Shown here: positions 49,870-61,503 of the stretch, one piece after another | How positions within the stretch are numbered: the first letter of the stretch is position 1 | Layout: each line of letters starts with the position of its first letter | From: Clonostachys chloroleuca | Lineage: Eukaryota; Ascomycota; Sordariomycetes; Hypocreales; Bionectriaceae | Direction of reading: 5' to 3' | DNA: 64,000 nt | Assembly (NCBI GenBank): GCA_037952775.1 | Contig: JBANAY010000003.1 | Span: 3,038,001-3,102,000, forward strand | Program-made: the position numbers and the translations under genes | The notes under the pieces: generated by a model | Told to the model about the DNA's origin: nothing | The model's input: the letters and a program-made list of their open reading frames with translations, nothing else | The model's database searches: none

Positions 49870-52355
49870 TCACCTCTTCCCATTCTCCGTATTCCCCTCT
49901 TCGAATTCATTCTTGCGTTTCAAAGTCGGGCTTCCGTCTCCATTGTGGTGTCCGTTGCTCCGGCCATTGCTGAGGCCATTAGCCTGCCGGCGGCCTGCCT
50001 CATCGCCACACCCGCCACGGAAGTTGCCCAGCAGTTGAGGAAGTCCAGGGATGCCGAGCCCTGCGAAATTGCGACCGGCGCTCTCTCGCTCTCCAACCGC
50101 GATCACGGCACCGATGAGGTCGTGGTTCACCTTCTCGTTGACAACACTGTCATGCTTGTAATCGGGGTGTGAATCAATAAAGTTGCGGATCCAGCGAGAC
50201 GCCGTATCCAATTCACCACTTGCGCGCTTGCTAATGAGCTCGAGGTAGGTAGATAGCTCGCATCTGGTCTGCACATCCACATTGACGCTGTCGAGGTAAC
50301 TCTCCACAATCGGGATCAGTCCGGGAAAGTCGGTATCGGATGACCCATTAATGATCTCATTGATGGTCATCTCCGCATACTCCTCCTCGACCGGCCCTGG
50401 GCTTGCAGGCCTGCTGGCCATGGCAGATCCAGGGCGACTGCCATCTGGCACCGCCGTGTTGGCGCGTGAAGGCCTAACTGGGAAGGGGCTCTTGCGGAAA
50501 TAGAATTTGGTCTTGAGGACGGCATCCACCTCGTGTGCTCGTTCCATGTTCTCGTCGACCTTCTTGATTGGGATGTAAAAGTTGAGGTCAAACGAGAGGA
50601 TAGCTCGCGTAACCAATACCATGAAGACCGAGAAGGCCGCATTCTCAAAGTCTGTAATCTGAATCTCCATCGGCCTGAACTCCACTCTCCAGCCGATATC
50701 GCTGCCCGCAGGGGGCGGCTTAAAACGCATGTGCTGCCAGTTTGTAGATTGAATATTCTCAAAATGGTCCGTCTTGGTCATGTCCAGCTCCTGGAGATCT
50801 TCCTCGAAGATGACAATGGGGTCTCGAATGAAAAGGTGAGCAAAGTGAGTGGCCAGGCGGTCATCCATTCCACCCTCGGTGAGCTTGTCTTTGATTGCCG
50901 GGTCGATCACAAGATCTGGATCAAGATACTCCTTCCGAAGCCGGGGATCATTTGAGATGTATGTTGAGTTTGACGCATATCGAGATTTTGGAATACGCCA
51001 TCTGTTATGCTTCAAGGGCTATTCAAACAATCAGTTTACAGTAGGCTTGGTCATGCTAGTAGGACAGTCATACCTTTTCTCCAAGCTCCTCTGGAGTACG
51101 GCAGTCGACCGCACGGCTGATCTGATTCCACCGCACATCAGTGTTTGCGAGAAATCCCTTATAGACAGGAGTTGCAGCAGTCAGAGCGAGCATGATAGGA
51201 CCCAGCGGGCTCAGCTGATCATACAACTGTCTGCCTTCAGTAATACTCTTAGCCTGGAACGTGATTTGAAGGCAGCAACTCCCCATGCCGAATGCCATTG
51301 CATCCATGTGAATGTACTCATCTGGAGCAGCTCCATTCCTCACGTCATTGTCCTCGGGCCATTGGTGTAAATCATAGTTCACGGTAGGATCTTTCCATGG
51401 TTTCGGTGTATTGACATCATGGAATATCGGGACGTTGACTTGAACCTTGCGCCCACGTCGAGACCTGATATTAGCAGCCAATGTCGGAAATCTGATATGG
51501 GGATTCGCAATCTCGTCGGGAACAAACTGCGAACGAAGCTTTGGGCCAGAAGTAGGGTAGTATGGGAAAGTGAACTGCCCGGGACTCCCAATTCGTGGGA
51601 AAGTTGTGAGTGTGATAGGATACTCGGTTGGTAGCATGTGCTCCTTCGCGATTTTCCTGCGGAGCTTCATATCAGGCTCAACATCAAGGAGCTCCTTGAA
51701 TCCAATGCCCCAGGGCTTTCCTGGTGTCGCCTCCAACATGAATCGTCCAAATTCAGGATGAAACACGGGAATTGGCTTGTCACTGCACTGCAGAGTTAAC
51801 TCCGGAATAACGCTCGACTGTACCACGGTGACCACTTACGTCTTTCCTTTTGTAGCATCATCAATGGTGTCATCCGTGCAACCTCCGGCCTCCGCAAGCT
51901 CTTGGTCAGATGCCAAAGCAGTCAGAATCTCAGCTTGGCGGAGAGAGAGGAGGACCTTGTCATCATCTTTGTCGTAGATGACAACGAGATATTCAACCTT
52001 GAAAATGTCAGCCAGTTACTATTGATATATAGACATCATATATCAAACCTCATCTCCCCACAACAGAGCATCACGCTCCTTGCCTTTGGCTTTATTCCAG
52101 ATTTCAAGGAGTTGCTGGAAACAAAAGTCAGATCAGTACCATTCCTTGCCGAGATCGTCGTTGCCAGAGTTTGAGATAAAACGAACCTTGATGCCCCATT
52201 CCCTAACTTGGTGCGCTCGCTTCTCAGCCTCAGGCCATTCGAGCGGCGTTCCAAGAGCTCTAAGATACCAGTTAGCCCAGACGCATTCATCACGTTGGTG
52301 AGAGATGGTCAAGCGCTCAGCCCTCCTAAGTTTCCAAGACGTACAATAAGCCCAT
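49870..52355 (-). CDS. GCS1: glutamate-cysteine ligase, catalytic subunit
   Basis: Six exons, complement(join(49870-51018, 51074-51782, 51840-51997, 52049-52114, 52187-52259, 52345-52355)), give 721 residues; all joins keep frame. The enzyme makes gamma-glutamylcysteine from glutamate, cysteine and ATP, the first and limiting step of glutathione synthesis in the cytosol. The first coding exon is 11 nt (MGLL...), followed by ALGTPLEWPEAEKRAHQVRE and LLWGDEVEYLVV, the glutamate-cysteine ligase opening. Further on are HPEFGRFMLEATPGKPWG, DAMAFGMGSCCLQITFQA, RWNQISRAVDCRTPEE, HNRWRIPKSRY and GWRVEFRPMEIQITDFENAA, all typical of eukaryotic GCL. Fungal additions are a Ser/Pro/Ala-rich insert (SRPGSAMASRPASPG) and an Asn/Gly-rich C-terminal tail. 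At exon 5 I used the second of two closely spaced AG acceptors, as only it keeps frame. Confidence 0.96.
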
Positions 52356-54639
52356 TTCCGCGATGCAATGACAATCTCCTCTGCAAACCGTCAAGTAGAG
52401 CAGTCAAAGTAGTGAATCGATCTCTTCGGAGAAACGCTGGAAGCACGCGCTGGCTATATATATAATATACAGCCGTGCGGCGGAGTGGCAAAGTGATGAC
52501 GGCTCGAGGTTCCGTATCCAAGTAGTATCATCCAGTCTCACAATACCAACCAGCAAGGTATCTGTGTAAAACTGTCGCCCACCTCAGCGAATATACGAGA
52601 CAGCAAGGCTCAAGCCCAGCGACCTGCAATACCCAGAGGTGAAGAGTTTGCGTGTGGCTTGATGATATTTCCCATCCAGTGGCCCCACGCACGAGGGGGA
52701 AGGGAGACAGTCGAGACAATACCAGCCAGTAGGTAGTGCGCGCGGTCTGCGGGGACAAAGTCAATTAAGAGCCTTGAACAGCGACGAAGCAAGCGCTACC
52801 GACTAGGCTATTCGGTTTATCGATGATCGATCGGGGGTATCCTGACACGTCCAGGCAGGCTTACACGCAAAAGTGGTGGTTTTTTTTCTCTGCCTTGGCC
52901 AGACTCTCCGCGAACAAGGCCTAGCCTTGTATTCCCTCAGAAGTCTCGCTCGGGTCCTCTTTTAATGTCGCACCGAGAGATGGATTTTCCCTGATAACAG
53001 GACAAAACTAGGCATTACTAGCAGGTAGTGGAGCCCCGCCAGCACGATCAAATGCCATCGAACTCACTTGCACTTTCTTGGTTTGGACGTATGGGTTGAC
53101 TCGCGAGTGCTTAGAAATCGGCCGCGGGTCAGCCGAGTCTGGGAACCCGCACTGACGGCTCTGGGCAGCGGATTGCATCATCGGCGAGCCGCTGTATTGG
53201 CTCCTTCTCTCATGGTACCTGTCGGGATGATCCGTTTGATGCGGCTGCTGGCCAGCCCCAAATTAGACAGAATTAGCATTGGCTCGATACCTTACAAGAC
53301 TAGCATGCAGCAGCAGTCTGGGGATAGTATGAGGCAGTCAGACGACCTTGCTTGGACGCCTGGTTAATTGGCGTGGGTATGGACGGGGACAGACGTGGGA
53401 CGCTAACCGGCCGTGGGACGGACAGTAGCCGTCGTCAGCGGCAAAAGGATAACCTAATGGGCATAGGATAGCCGCCCGGCAGGATTGCAAAGAGGCAAGG
53501 CAATTGACAACCGACGTTGCGATTCATGGCAATGCTGCCGCCAATGTGCGCAGAACCCGCTCCACGCATTCTTCAATTCTATCATATGACTGGCTGGTTG
53601 CGAGGCAGGCATTGCCGTCTCTGAGCTCGCTCCTGCCAACATTACATGTACCCATGTACCGATACTGACTCCAGCACCTCAGCTCTAACCTCAGGTTCTA
53701 GGTATTGAATTGATATCACACTCGCTGTGCCATAATGTAGGACCAACATCGGACATGAGCTAAGCACCGATGAACCGGCATTCGTGACCCAGTTCCTCGC
53801 TGGGACTTGGCCGACAGTCGCATTTTTACCGGCATCAACACAAAAGCCGCAAATCGGCCAGGTATTTGTCAGCGATAGTAGGCCGTCTTCAACATGGAAG
53901 GTAATTAATCAATGGCCACTGGTCGTATTTGTGCTACGGTTAGCCACGCATAAGGACGGTACCCTCTTCACATGCATCCCATCACAGAGCCAGGGTCGAC
54001 CTCCCACTTTCCTCACCTGGCAACTCGCTGTACAATATGTAGTTCTGCATGGCCCATGGTGAGGAGAATGGGCAGGTACACGGCGAATAATCATGCTGGA
54101 GCTTAACACCGCTGGCTCTATTGTCCCAACTCGTCATGACCCTCCCGCCTCCACCAGACCTCGATCCTCAATAAGAGGTTGGCAATGTACGCGTTTCAGG
54201 CCTCTTTGTCATGGCTCCGAGTCGAATTTGCTATACAGGTGGATGCCATACCAACTCCTCAGACCTTGTCGTTCAAGCTTGCGGGATCCTAATAGCTGCC
54301 GTGTCCGCCGCTTAAACGAATGCCAAGACCATCATCTAGCTGTTAGAATCGCCAGGTCGAGCTGAGCTTCTCAGCAGGCTTCGCCAGGTTCAAAAATTGT
54401 TCGATTGAGAAGAGCCCTGTTCAAGATATTTATAACAGCTGTTTCCCCCGTTGATCCCATGCTATAACATTTCATATTGCGAGAAGAGGAGATCTTGTCT
54501 GATGCTCCCCCCAAACTCGCTTGACACCCATATCATCATCGTAAGAGTAGAACGCCTTCTCAAATGCCCCCAACATTATCCAGCATTGCTGTGCCCCGAC
54601 AATCCCCTTCTTGCCAACTCCCGGCCGGCCCAGGTGGTC
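52356..54639. other. 2.3 kb intergenic, promoter side of GCS1
   Basis: This holds the GCS1 upstream region and the 3' flank of LST8. No coding exon was recognised. On the GCS1 strand a TATA-like run lies about 100 bp before the start codon. Confidence 0.55.
52454..52468 (-). promoter_or_regulatory. TATA-like element upstream of GCS1
   Basis: The 15-bp ctatatatataatat run (plus-strand reading) is a TATA-box-like stretch about 100 bp upstream of the GCS1 start codon, a plausible core-promoter distance. It could also be simple sequence. No Yap1-type oxidative-stress site was assigned. Confidence 0.35.
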
Positions 54640-55894
54640 TCATCGCGTCTCGGAATAATCATTCAGTGCCACACATACCGCGCCACGGTGGTGCCCGTTA
54701 TACTGCCGGATGATGCTCTGGCTGGCCACCTCCCATAATCGCGCGTAGTGGTCGGAGCAGGCAGTGACTAGATAGGCTGAGTCGGCGCTAAAGGCACAGT
54801 CCCATACCCAACGCTGATGTCCTTGAAGTGTCGCTTCAAGAGGATATGGCTTCGGCTCGCCTTCCACACGAGGCTCCGTGTCGGTGACCCCCCAGATCTT
54901 GGCGGTATGATCGGCGCTGCAAGTCGCCAGCTTCTTGACGTCGGGGGAGAGTAGGATCCGAGTGATGCATTCCTTGTGGGCGTTGAACTGGGTGACCGGC
55001 AAGAGTTGGGTGCGGTCATAAGTCTGCACCAGCTGCCAGACAAACACGTTGCCCTGCTGGGTGTTAGCCATGGGCGGAACGCCTCCATCACGTCACACAG
55101 GAGGCGGCAGGGGCGCATACCAGGTTGTTTGCCGCGCAGAGGAGGGACCCGTCGCTGGCAACCGTCACACTCGACACGGACACATCTTCCTCGGGGATGA
55201 GTTCATGTGAGCAGTTGTTCTCAGCCAGATCCCAAACCCGCACGCTGCCCGACCTGTCACAGCTAATGATTTCACCTTGGTTAGGGTGTATCACGACGTC
55301 ATTTGCCGGGCATCCGTGGTTGTAGCTTCGTTGGATTGTTCCCGATCGTGTCTCCCAGATCTTGACCGTCCCATCCTCGGAGCTCGTCACCATCCATTTC
55401 CCCTCGCAGTGGAAGGCGACGCCCGTGATGTTTCCCGTGTGGCCCTCGAAGGTCAGAAGCGGGTTGGGATTGGTCGACTTGATGTCGTAGAGTTTGACGG
55501 TGTGGTGGCCCGCTGCGGCGAGAAATCGTTTGTCCGGTGAGATACACAATCGGTTCACCTGGGAATCGGGATGCTGGATCGTGCGCGAACAGATTCCTGA
55601 TAGCGCTTCCCAGAAACTAAACACAGGCGGGCGTCCGTCGATCAGTAACAGAGCTTGCGAGAAGCAAAAGTAGAGACAAACCGAATTGTGTGGTCGTAAC
55701 CCGCTATTGCGTTGCTCAGTTAGCTCCCATTAGATGACACTGCAACAGCAGATGGCCGCGCACGCAAGGACGCAAGCATAGATGGATAAGTGGACGGTAG
55801 ATGGTTGATGAATGTGTGGTTGTTTGGCTGGTTTTCGAGGCTGCCTTGCTCCGCTCTGCTCCGCTCACTCACCTGTGCAAAGAATAACCGACAT
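54640..55894 (-). CDS. LST8: LST8, WD40 subunit of TOR complexes 1 and 2
   Basis: Four exons, complement(join(54640-55053, 55121-55616, 55682-55703, 55873-55894)), give 317 residues. The first two coding exons are 22 nt each and encode MSVILCTA and GYDHTIR. The protein is a seven-bladed WD40 propeller throughout. Recognisable blades include GYDHTIRFWEALSG, AAGHHTVKLYDI, TSSEDGTVKIWETRSG, CDRSGSVRVWDLAE, CAANN..GNVFVWQL, CSADHTAKIWG and ACSDHYARLWEVASQ. NHGCPANDVVIHPNQGEI and HHRGAVCVALNDYS are LST8-specific. LST8 binds the TOR kinase domain and stabilises it. The last intron ends in a CAGCAG double acceptor. I used the second, giving NNLGNVFVW; the first would add one Gln. Confidence 0.97.
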
Positions 55895-57316
55895 CGCAAA
55901 TGATGGATCTAGATTACCGTGGCATTGTAATGTGAAGGGGAAAAGAACCACAGCACCCCAATGTGAGTGCGTTGAGCAAGGTGATTAGATACTGACATAC
56001 CGGCGCGGCGCGTGACGGCGGAGAGCCAAAACCAGGCCCCTCTTTACGTGCATGTCTCCGGGATAAGTGCATCAGGCAACAGCACCATCTAGTGCGTGAG
56101 ACCATCACATCACAAGGCAACAATGGCAAAAGCGGTAAAAATGCCATTTTCAATTATTGGAATTACTACCTTGCTATATTTATCTTCTTTTTGATTGGCC
56201 CCACGATAGCACCCGTATCCGGATGCTCGGTTTAATCATTTGGGATACGGCATGGGTTGCCTCCGATTCGTATCATTCATCTGGATAACAGTCAATACTC
56301 GCTTGACCAACAATAACTCGCTCTAAACTACCTTGTTTTCCACTCCTTTCTGCTTTCATCGTATCATAGTACTCTGAAATTACGGCTTGAGACGCTAGTA
56401 AAAAGCCCAACAGCCTAGAGAAGAGAGGCGTCGCCCGTCCAAGAAATCGCACATCTCCCGGCAGTGGGCAAGAAACAGACAACATTCATAATCAACATAT
56501 CCTTGATAGACTATTTCATGTGAAGCGATATTCTAGGAACATCAATGACGAAGTCCTTGTGACGTTACATGTAAATTCCTACAACCAGACCTCGTATACT
56601 GACTTGGATATTGCCTCTCTCTCAAATACACTCTTACATGGAACATAATCAATGGCCAAGGGTAAAAGCCCCAAGGCCGTACAATGGGCACAAATACACT
56701 TGGAGCGATCAAACAAACCGCCACTAACTCTTCCTCGCCGTAACATACAACCCATGCCGAATATCGCAAAGGAGCGGAAGATCGTCACCAGGCCATGGTT
56801 GGGGATTTCTTGGGGTTGAATCCCATGTTGCTGTCAGACTGTCCCGTTTCATGAGGACCCCCCAGCATTGGTACTATTGGCTGGCATCATCCTCACCATC
56901 GTGTTCTGGCAATAACCGCATATAGACTCCCTGCTCCGGTGTCAGTGCATCTGTAGACTCTGTAGCTCATATGTTTCAAGCTTAGAGGTTGCTTACTGGC
57001 GAAGGTCCTTGAAGCTGCACATGGTGCAGGTGCTGGGGACCAGACCCTCGCTGATGCCTGCTGAAATGTGCGACGAGGGCATTGTTCCACGAGGATCTCG
57101 AGAGATGTGAGGCGAGAATATTTCAGTATGGAAAAAGTTGAGTAGCAATTTGGAATATTTTCCTCTGAGTTCGCAGGTGTTATCGCGCTGAGTTCTTGCG
57201 ATCCGGATTCGAAACTCGTGGGAGACAACATGCTTTTTATACTTGTTTTCGCCATACATATCAACCAAGAGACCATGACATAGTCTTAAACCTAGTCTAG
57301 GAAGGGTCAGCAGGAA

Positions 57317-57644
57317 TCATTTCTCATACTGGAAGCCGGTCAAGATCTAAAGTCCCAGCTCACCACCCTCGATGAGCGTCTGGAGATCCCATGATAAGAC
57401 ACTGGGTACAGAGATGCAACCAACATACATAATATTGTAGTTGCCTGTGAATATTGGATTCATTAGGCAACCTCTCTGCCCGGAAATAAGACGTGTAGTC
57501 CTCGGCCGCATGGCCGGGCTGGGCTGCAAAATCCACCGTTGAGTCGATGGCATGTTTCGGTATGTCCTCATCAGGTTTTGCTGACTCGAAGAGGTGCCAA
57601 CTCCCCTTCGCCCGTGATTCATCCATTCGTCTATCTAACACCAC
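57317..57644 (-). pseudogene. possible gene fragment, unrecognised
   Basis: A minus-strand frame (57429-57644) encodes VVLDRRMDESRAKGSWHLFE... and ends YFRAERLPNESNIHRQLQYY. It then meets a GTATGT donor. An 82-nt intron with a TTTAG acceptor leads to a 30-nt exon (57317-57346) encoding ILTGFQYEK and a stop. The protein-like composition and the in-frame splice make it better than chance. Upstream, however, the frame meets a stop before any convincing start or splice partner. A C19 tract (G19 on this strand) lies about 90 bp further up. It could be a short gene starting at the internal Met (MDESRAK), a decayed gene, or chance. No family was recognised. Confidence 0.3.
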
Positions 57645-57733
57645 CGATTTCCAAAGCAGGACTGCCTAGCTGCATCTGCCCATACACGCATGGATACAAC
57701 CCCCAGTCTGCTTCAAGTGTGAGAGAGGCGCAA

Positions 57734-57752
57734 CCCCCCCCCCCCCCCCCCC
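57734..57752. repeat. C19 homopolymer
   Basis: Uninterrupted run of 19 C, a G-quadruplex candidate on the minus strand, just upstream of a possible minus-strand gene fragment. Its exact length is uncertain. Confidence 0.8.
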
Positions 57753-58536
57753 AACCTCTGCGAGGCAACTCAGCCGAAGAGCGTCGATACAACGTATCAT
57801 AGCACCGTTCCCGCGGCCTTCTGACAACAGTTGAACCTAATAGCCGACATCCCATTGTCTACTGATTGATCCACTCTAAGCTGCAGGCCCAGGCGGATGC
57901 CTTGCAGCTTGCTCCTGCGACTACCCGGCAGGCTTGATTCTCATTCGCTGCGGCAACCAGACTCGGTCAAGATGTGAGAGCCCAATGCACACTCGCCGAA
58001 ATTCATCATGTGCCATTCCTTACCTAGATTAGAAACGGGGCAGACCACGAGTGGGTGTGGAGCGAGTAATCGGCAACCTCTTCTATTGTCTATCTGTTTC
58101 TGACCCCAACATAAGGGCATACCAACCTCGTCATAACTCATTTGTATTCCTAGGATGTCATTATCCTCTATTCAGCTCCGGGTCTATAGTTATTCAGTTT
58201 GCGTCATTATCCTCTGCAGGATGCTTTGCACAGTCCAGTCCTGAGTCCTTACCACCCCTCCTTCTGACGCGCTCTTCTCAACCACCATTGGCTCTCTCCG
58301 TCCCGATGCAATGGTACCATGTATGCAGTATCCCACACCATTAACCCGCCTAACCTGTCTCAGCTCCTTCTCAGCCGCTTCTTCATATTCGTCAATTTAA
58401 CCTTTCTCTGTTGCAAAGTCTCTGTTCTTTTTGTTGAGGGCACAAACAAACATACGTGGAAGGTGATGAACTCCTCAAAACACCCCTAGTTAATCTCCTA
58501 CTCAAACACTACACTACGTCAATCATATGTCCATGC

Positions 58537-58811
58537 AGTCCCTGTTTCAGTCCCGGTCCGTCCCTCTGCAGGTACTCTACTGGATGCAATAGTCCACTCC
58601 AGTGCATACTGACATGCTCCATCTGACCCCCCATGTAGCCCGGTCAAACCGTGTTCATTCTTGGCTATTGATGAATATTTTGACCGGTTTATCTTACCCG
58701 CCGAAGATTACCTCCTTCGAAAAATAGGCCAATGACCTACTCTCAACACTATACCATTCCGTGTGTAATGGTGGGGAGACAAAAGGGCCGAGTCCCTGTT
58801 TCAGTGCCGGT
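58537..58811. repeat. pair of short direct repeats
   Basis: The 21-mers at 58537-58557 and 58791-58811 match at 20 of 21 bases (agtccctgtttcagt followed by c or g, then ccggt). A weaker match (ctactcaaacactacac versus ctactctcaacactatac) precedes each copy by about 40-50 bp, so the pair may be remains of an older duplication. Confidence 0.5.
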
Positions 58812-59382
58812 GATGCGACACTTGCCTAACCCCCAACCAACTCTCAGGACTCCGCTGAACCAAGATTTCCAAACCTAATGACTAGCTGCATATTTCAATG
58901 ATGAACATCAGGCCACGTGAGGTCGGCCAGCCTTTCCCATTCCCTCGACAATAAACCCATCACACAACCTCATCGTCACGTTATCACAGGTCATGTCATC
59001 GAGGATTTTGTCTTAGAGAAGCTCTTCCATAAGAACCTAACTGGATAAAATGCCGGGCAATTTCAAAACCACCGAATAATATTGCCAGAGTTAATGGGTT
59101 AAAAGTCGTAATAGTCGTCCAATCTAGCCACTAGAATATCATGACCCAAACAAAAGGAGCGAATTTCTACACAACGGAACATTCCAAAAACTACAGGCCC
59201 TAGAAAATCCGTTTGGCTCTTCTCATTCTCAGCTAGTCCGACGAAATGCAATCCCTCACCCCGCACTTCTTACCCCGAATATCTGATTGCTACACAACAA
59301 AATTCAAGCCAGTATTCCCCATACTCCAAATCGCCAAGCCTCATAGGCCTTAACAGGTAAAGTTGAGAACAAATCAAGGATT

Positions 59383-61503
59383 TCATAGTGCTGGGGCCGT
59401 TACAATCAGTGCAGACATGACCGCAATGCCACCCAACGCAACATATCCTACTACTTCAGCCGCTCGCCGGAGGCGTTTTGGCGAGTGTGCTGCTTCTTGA
59501 GCCTTCAAGGCTGCTCTGAAATCATCAGTAAGCTCTTTTACTGTAGTCTGAGATATCTGAGCTGCCTTCCTCTTCAGTGGGTTCGGAGACTCAGGAATCT
59601 TGTCACCAACTACTTCTTCGTCTTGTTTCTCAACAGGCTCTGTCTGAGATTGCTCGACCTTCTTGCTGATCTCGAAAGTGTAAGCAGACGTGTCATCAAG
59701 CACACAAGGATCGCTCGACACTGGTGGTTCATCAGATGTGAGTGGAGTGTTCAGGAAATTGCGTCCTGATACTTCCAGAGGTGAAAACTGCTCCCAAGTC
59801 TCTTGAGAGCACTCATCAATCAACATAGATGACAGGCCCAAAGCCTCTTTTTCTCCCGGAGCCTTGGATGTAGTGGGTAGGGTAGGAGCATCCATTGGTG
59901 TCTGCTCATGTTGGGGGCCCAGTTCAGCGACAAATCTCTTCTTATTCTCCTCTCGAGCATTGAAGAAATCAGCTTTGTCGGAGTTTTGTCCAAAAATGCC
60001 AATGACTTGATCTCTACTGCCCTGGGATACAAGGTCTGGAGGAGCAGAGGGCTGTTGCGAGGAAACGAAACTGAGACTCTCGTCTTGCGAATATCCAATT
60101 TTTTCATGTGTTTGCTCTTGTGTCAACATCAAGTTTAAGGGAACTGTCGTGAGCCTATCAACCTCATGCACGTTCCTCAACGCATTTGGGGGAAGCTCTT
60201 CCGAATCTCGGGGCGAGATTTCGGGCAACGGCATGCTATCCATCAACGTCACGGGAACCGTGCTTGTTGGGTCAGATATTGTTGTGTTATCGCCTACTAT
60301 CAGCTTGTTAGCCACAGTTCTTTGATAAATGATGATTGGTAGTTCTGAACTCCAAAACTTACTTGGAAGGGTAGTTCCACCGTGCTCTTCCAACCCATCG
60401 ACATCTTCGGAAGTGAGCTCCTCGTCACTGAAGAAGGCGCCCTGCTCCGGCGTATGTGTGTTGCATTCTTCATTTCCATCAGTCCTCAGGGATTCGATTT
60501 CGGATGAATAGCTATCGGATTCAGACTCGTAGGGGAATTCTTCATCTATTTCCGAATTGTGGGATTCGTCGTCCCAAGCCATATATTCTTCACCATCAGG
60601 ATTATTTTCGGTACTGAATGATGTCGCGGCAGGTATCTCAGACGGTGTAGGGTCCGAAATCTCGTAGATTTCTGATGCGTTTGAGGTCAGATCGATCGGA
60701 AGGAGAACTGATTCTCCATTTTTGTAGTGTTCGATGTCGACGACGGGTGTAAGATCGAGGGTGCTGAGTGGTGGCAGCTGAGGTGCTGGTCGGATTTGAT
60801 TCTCTCTCAGAACTTTCTGGGCATATCCGGTACCATTCTCACCCTCGCTGCCACTTATCTCCTCGACGTCGGTATCATCGGGTACTCGAAAGACGGTCGG
60901 CAGATCATTCCGTCTATGAAAAACATTAGTCATGGGAAGGTGCCGCGGATAAATGACAAAGTGACATACTCATCAGTTCCAAACGCAATGGTGGCTTCAA
61001 CTTCAAAAGGGTGGAACTTTTCGGCTCCCCTGTCGATGTTAACCCCAAAAGTTATTACATCTCCGGTCAGAAGCCGCTTGGATTCTTGATCTCGAAGTCG
61101 CTGCGAATTCACAAAAGTCCCGTGAAGGGACCCAGCGTCCTTGATCGATACCTCCTAATTCTCACCATTAACATAATAATAAAAAAGGTGAGTTCTTGAC
61201 AGATGCTTGACCAACCTGTTTGTCGTTATCGAGCTTGATTGTTGCGTGATCCCGAGACATGACCGGGCAATCAAAAAGGAAGTTATTGGAGGCGGCCTCC
61301 AGCCCTCGTCTCCGACTACTCTGTCGTCCGATGGGCGTTGTCGCCTGGTCTCCGGAGAGTGTAAGGCTGCGGTAAGGAAAGTGAGGGTCGTGGGTGTCGT
61401 TGGTGACGGTAAGCATCACTAACGCTATGGATCTTGTAAGCAGCAGCTCCCTGGGTTAGAATAAAGACAACGTACCTTGATCCCGGAACTTGGGAGGTTC
61501 CAT
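59383..61503 (-). CDS. FHA-domain protein with C-terminal membrane anchor
   Basis: Four exons, complement(join(59383-60913, 60970-61154, 61216-61418, 61476-61503)), give 648 residues; all joins keep frame. The first exon is 28 nt. The FHA domain, about residues 25-125, has the phosphothreonine-binding elements in order: the PIGRQSS loop, SRDHATI (64-70), DAGSLHGTFVN (83-93) and LLTGDVITFG (105-114). The usual NGT is LHGT here. Residues 130-610 are acidic, Ser/Glu-rich and probably disordered. The end (VVGYVALGGIAVMSALIVTA, 626-645) is a single hydrophobic segment preceded by the basic PKRLRRA, so the protein is probably tail-anchored with the FHA domain in the cytosol. FHA plus a C-terminal anchor recalls SLMAP/Far9/PRO45 of the STRIPAK complex, but no coiled coil is seen, so I do not assign it there. 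A 66-nt in-frame intron is possible at 60297-60362, giving 626 residues. Confidence 0.88.
60297..60362 (-). other. probable 66-nt in-frame intron (exitron-like) in the FHA gene
   Basis: On the minus strand the segment begins GTAAGT and ends with GCTAAC 12-16 nt before GATAG. It is 66 nt long, a multiple of three, and has no stop codon. Both the spliced form (…TLP|IGDNTT…) and the unspliced form are therefore open. The splice signals are as good as those of the three other introns of this gene. The segment encodes 22 residues richer in hydrophobic and aromatic residues (FWSSELPIIIYQRT) than the acidic surroundings, which fits non-coding origin. Confidence 0.65.

Larger units (their letters stand above)
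55895..59382. other. 3.5 kb intergenic with possible gene fragments
   Basis: This lies between the LST8 start codon and the FHA-gene stop codon. Minus-strand frames at 56993-57644 have some coding look, and the stronger part is listed separately. The rest (57900-59380) has no recognised gene. It contains a C19 run and a pair of diverged repeats near 58537 and 58791. Confidence 0.5.
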
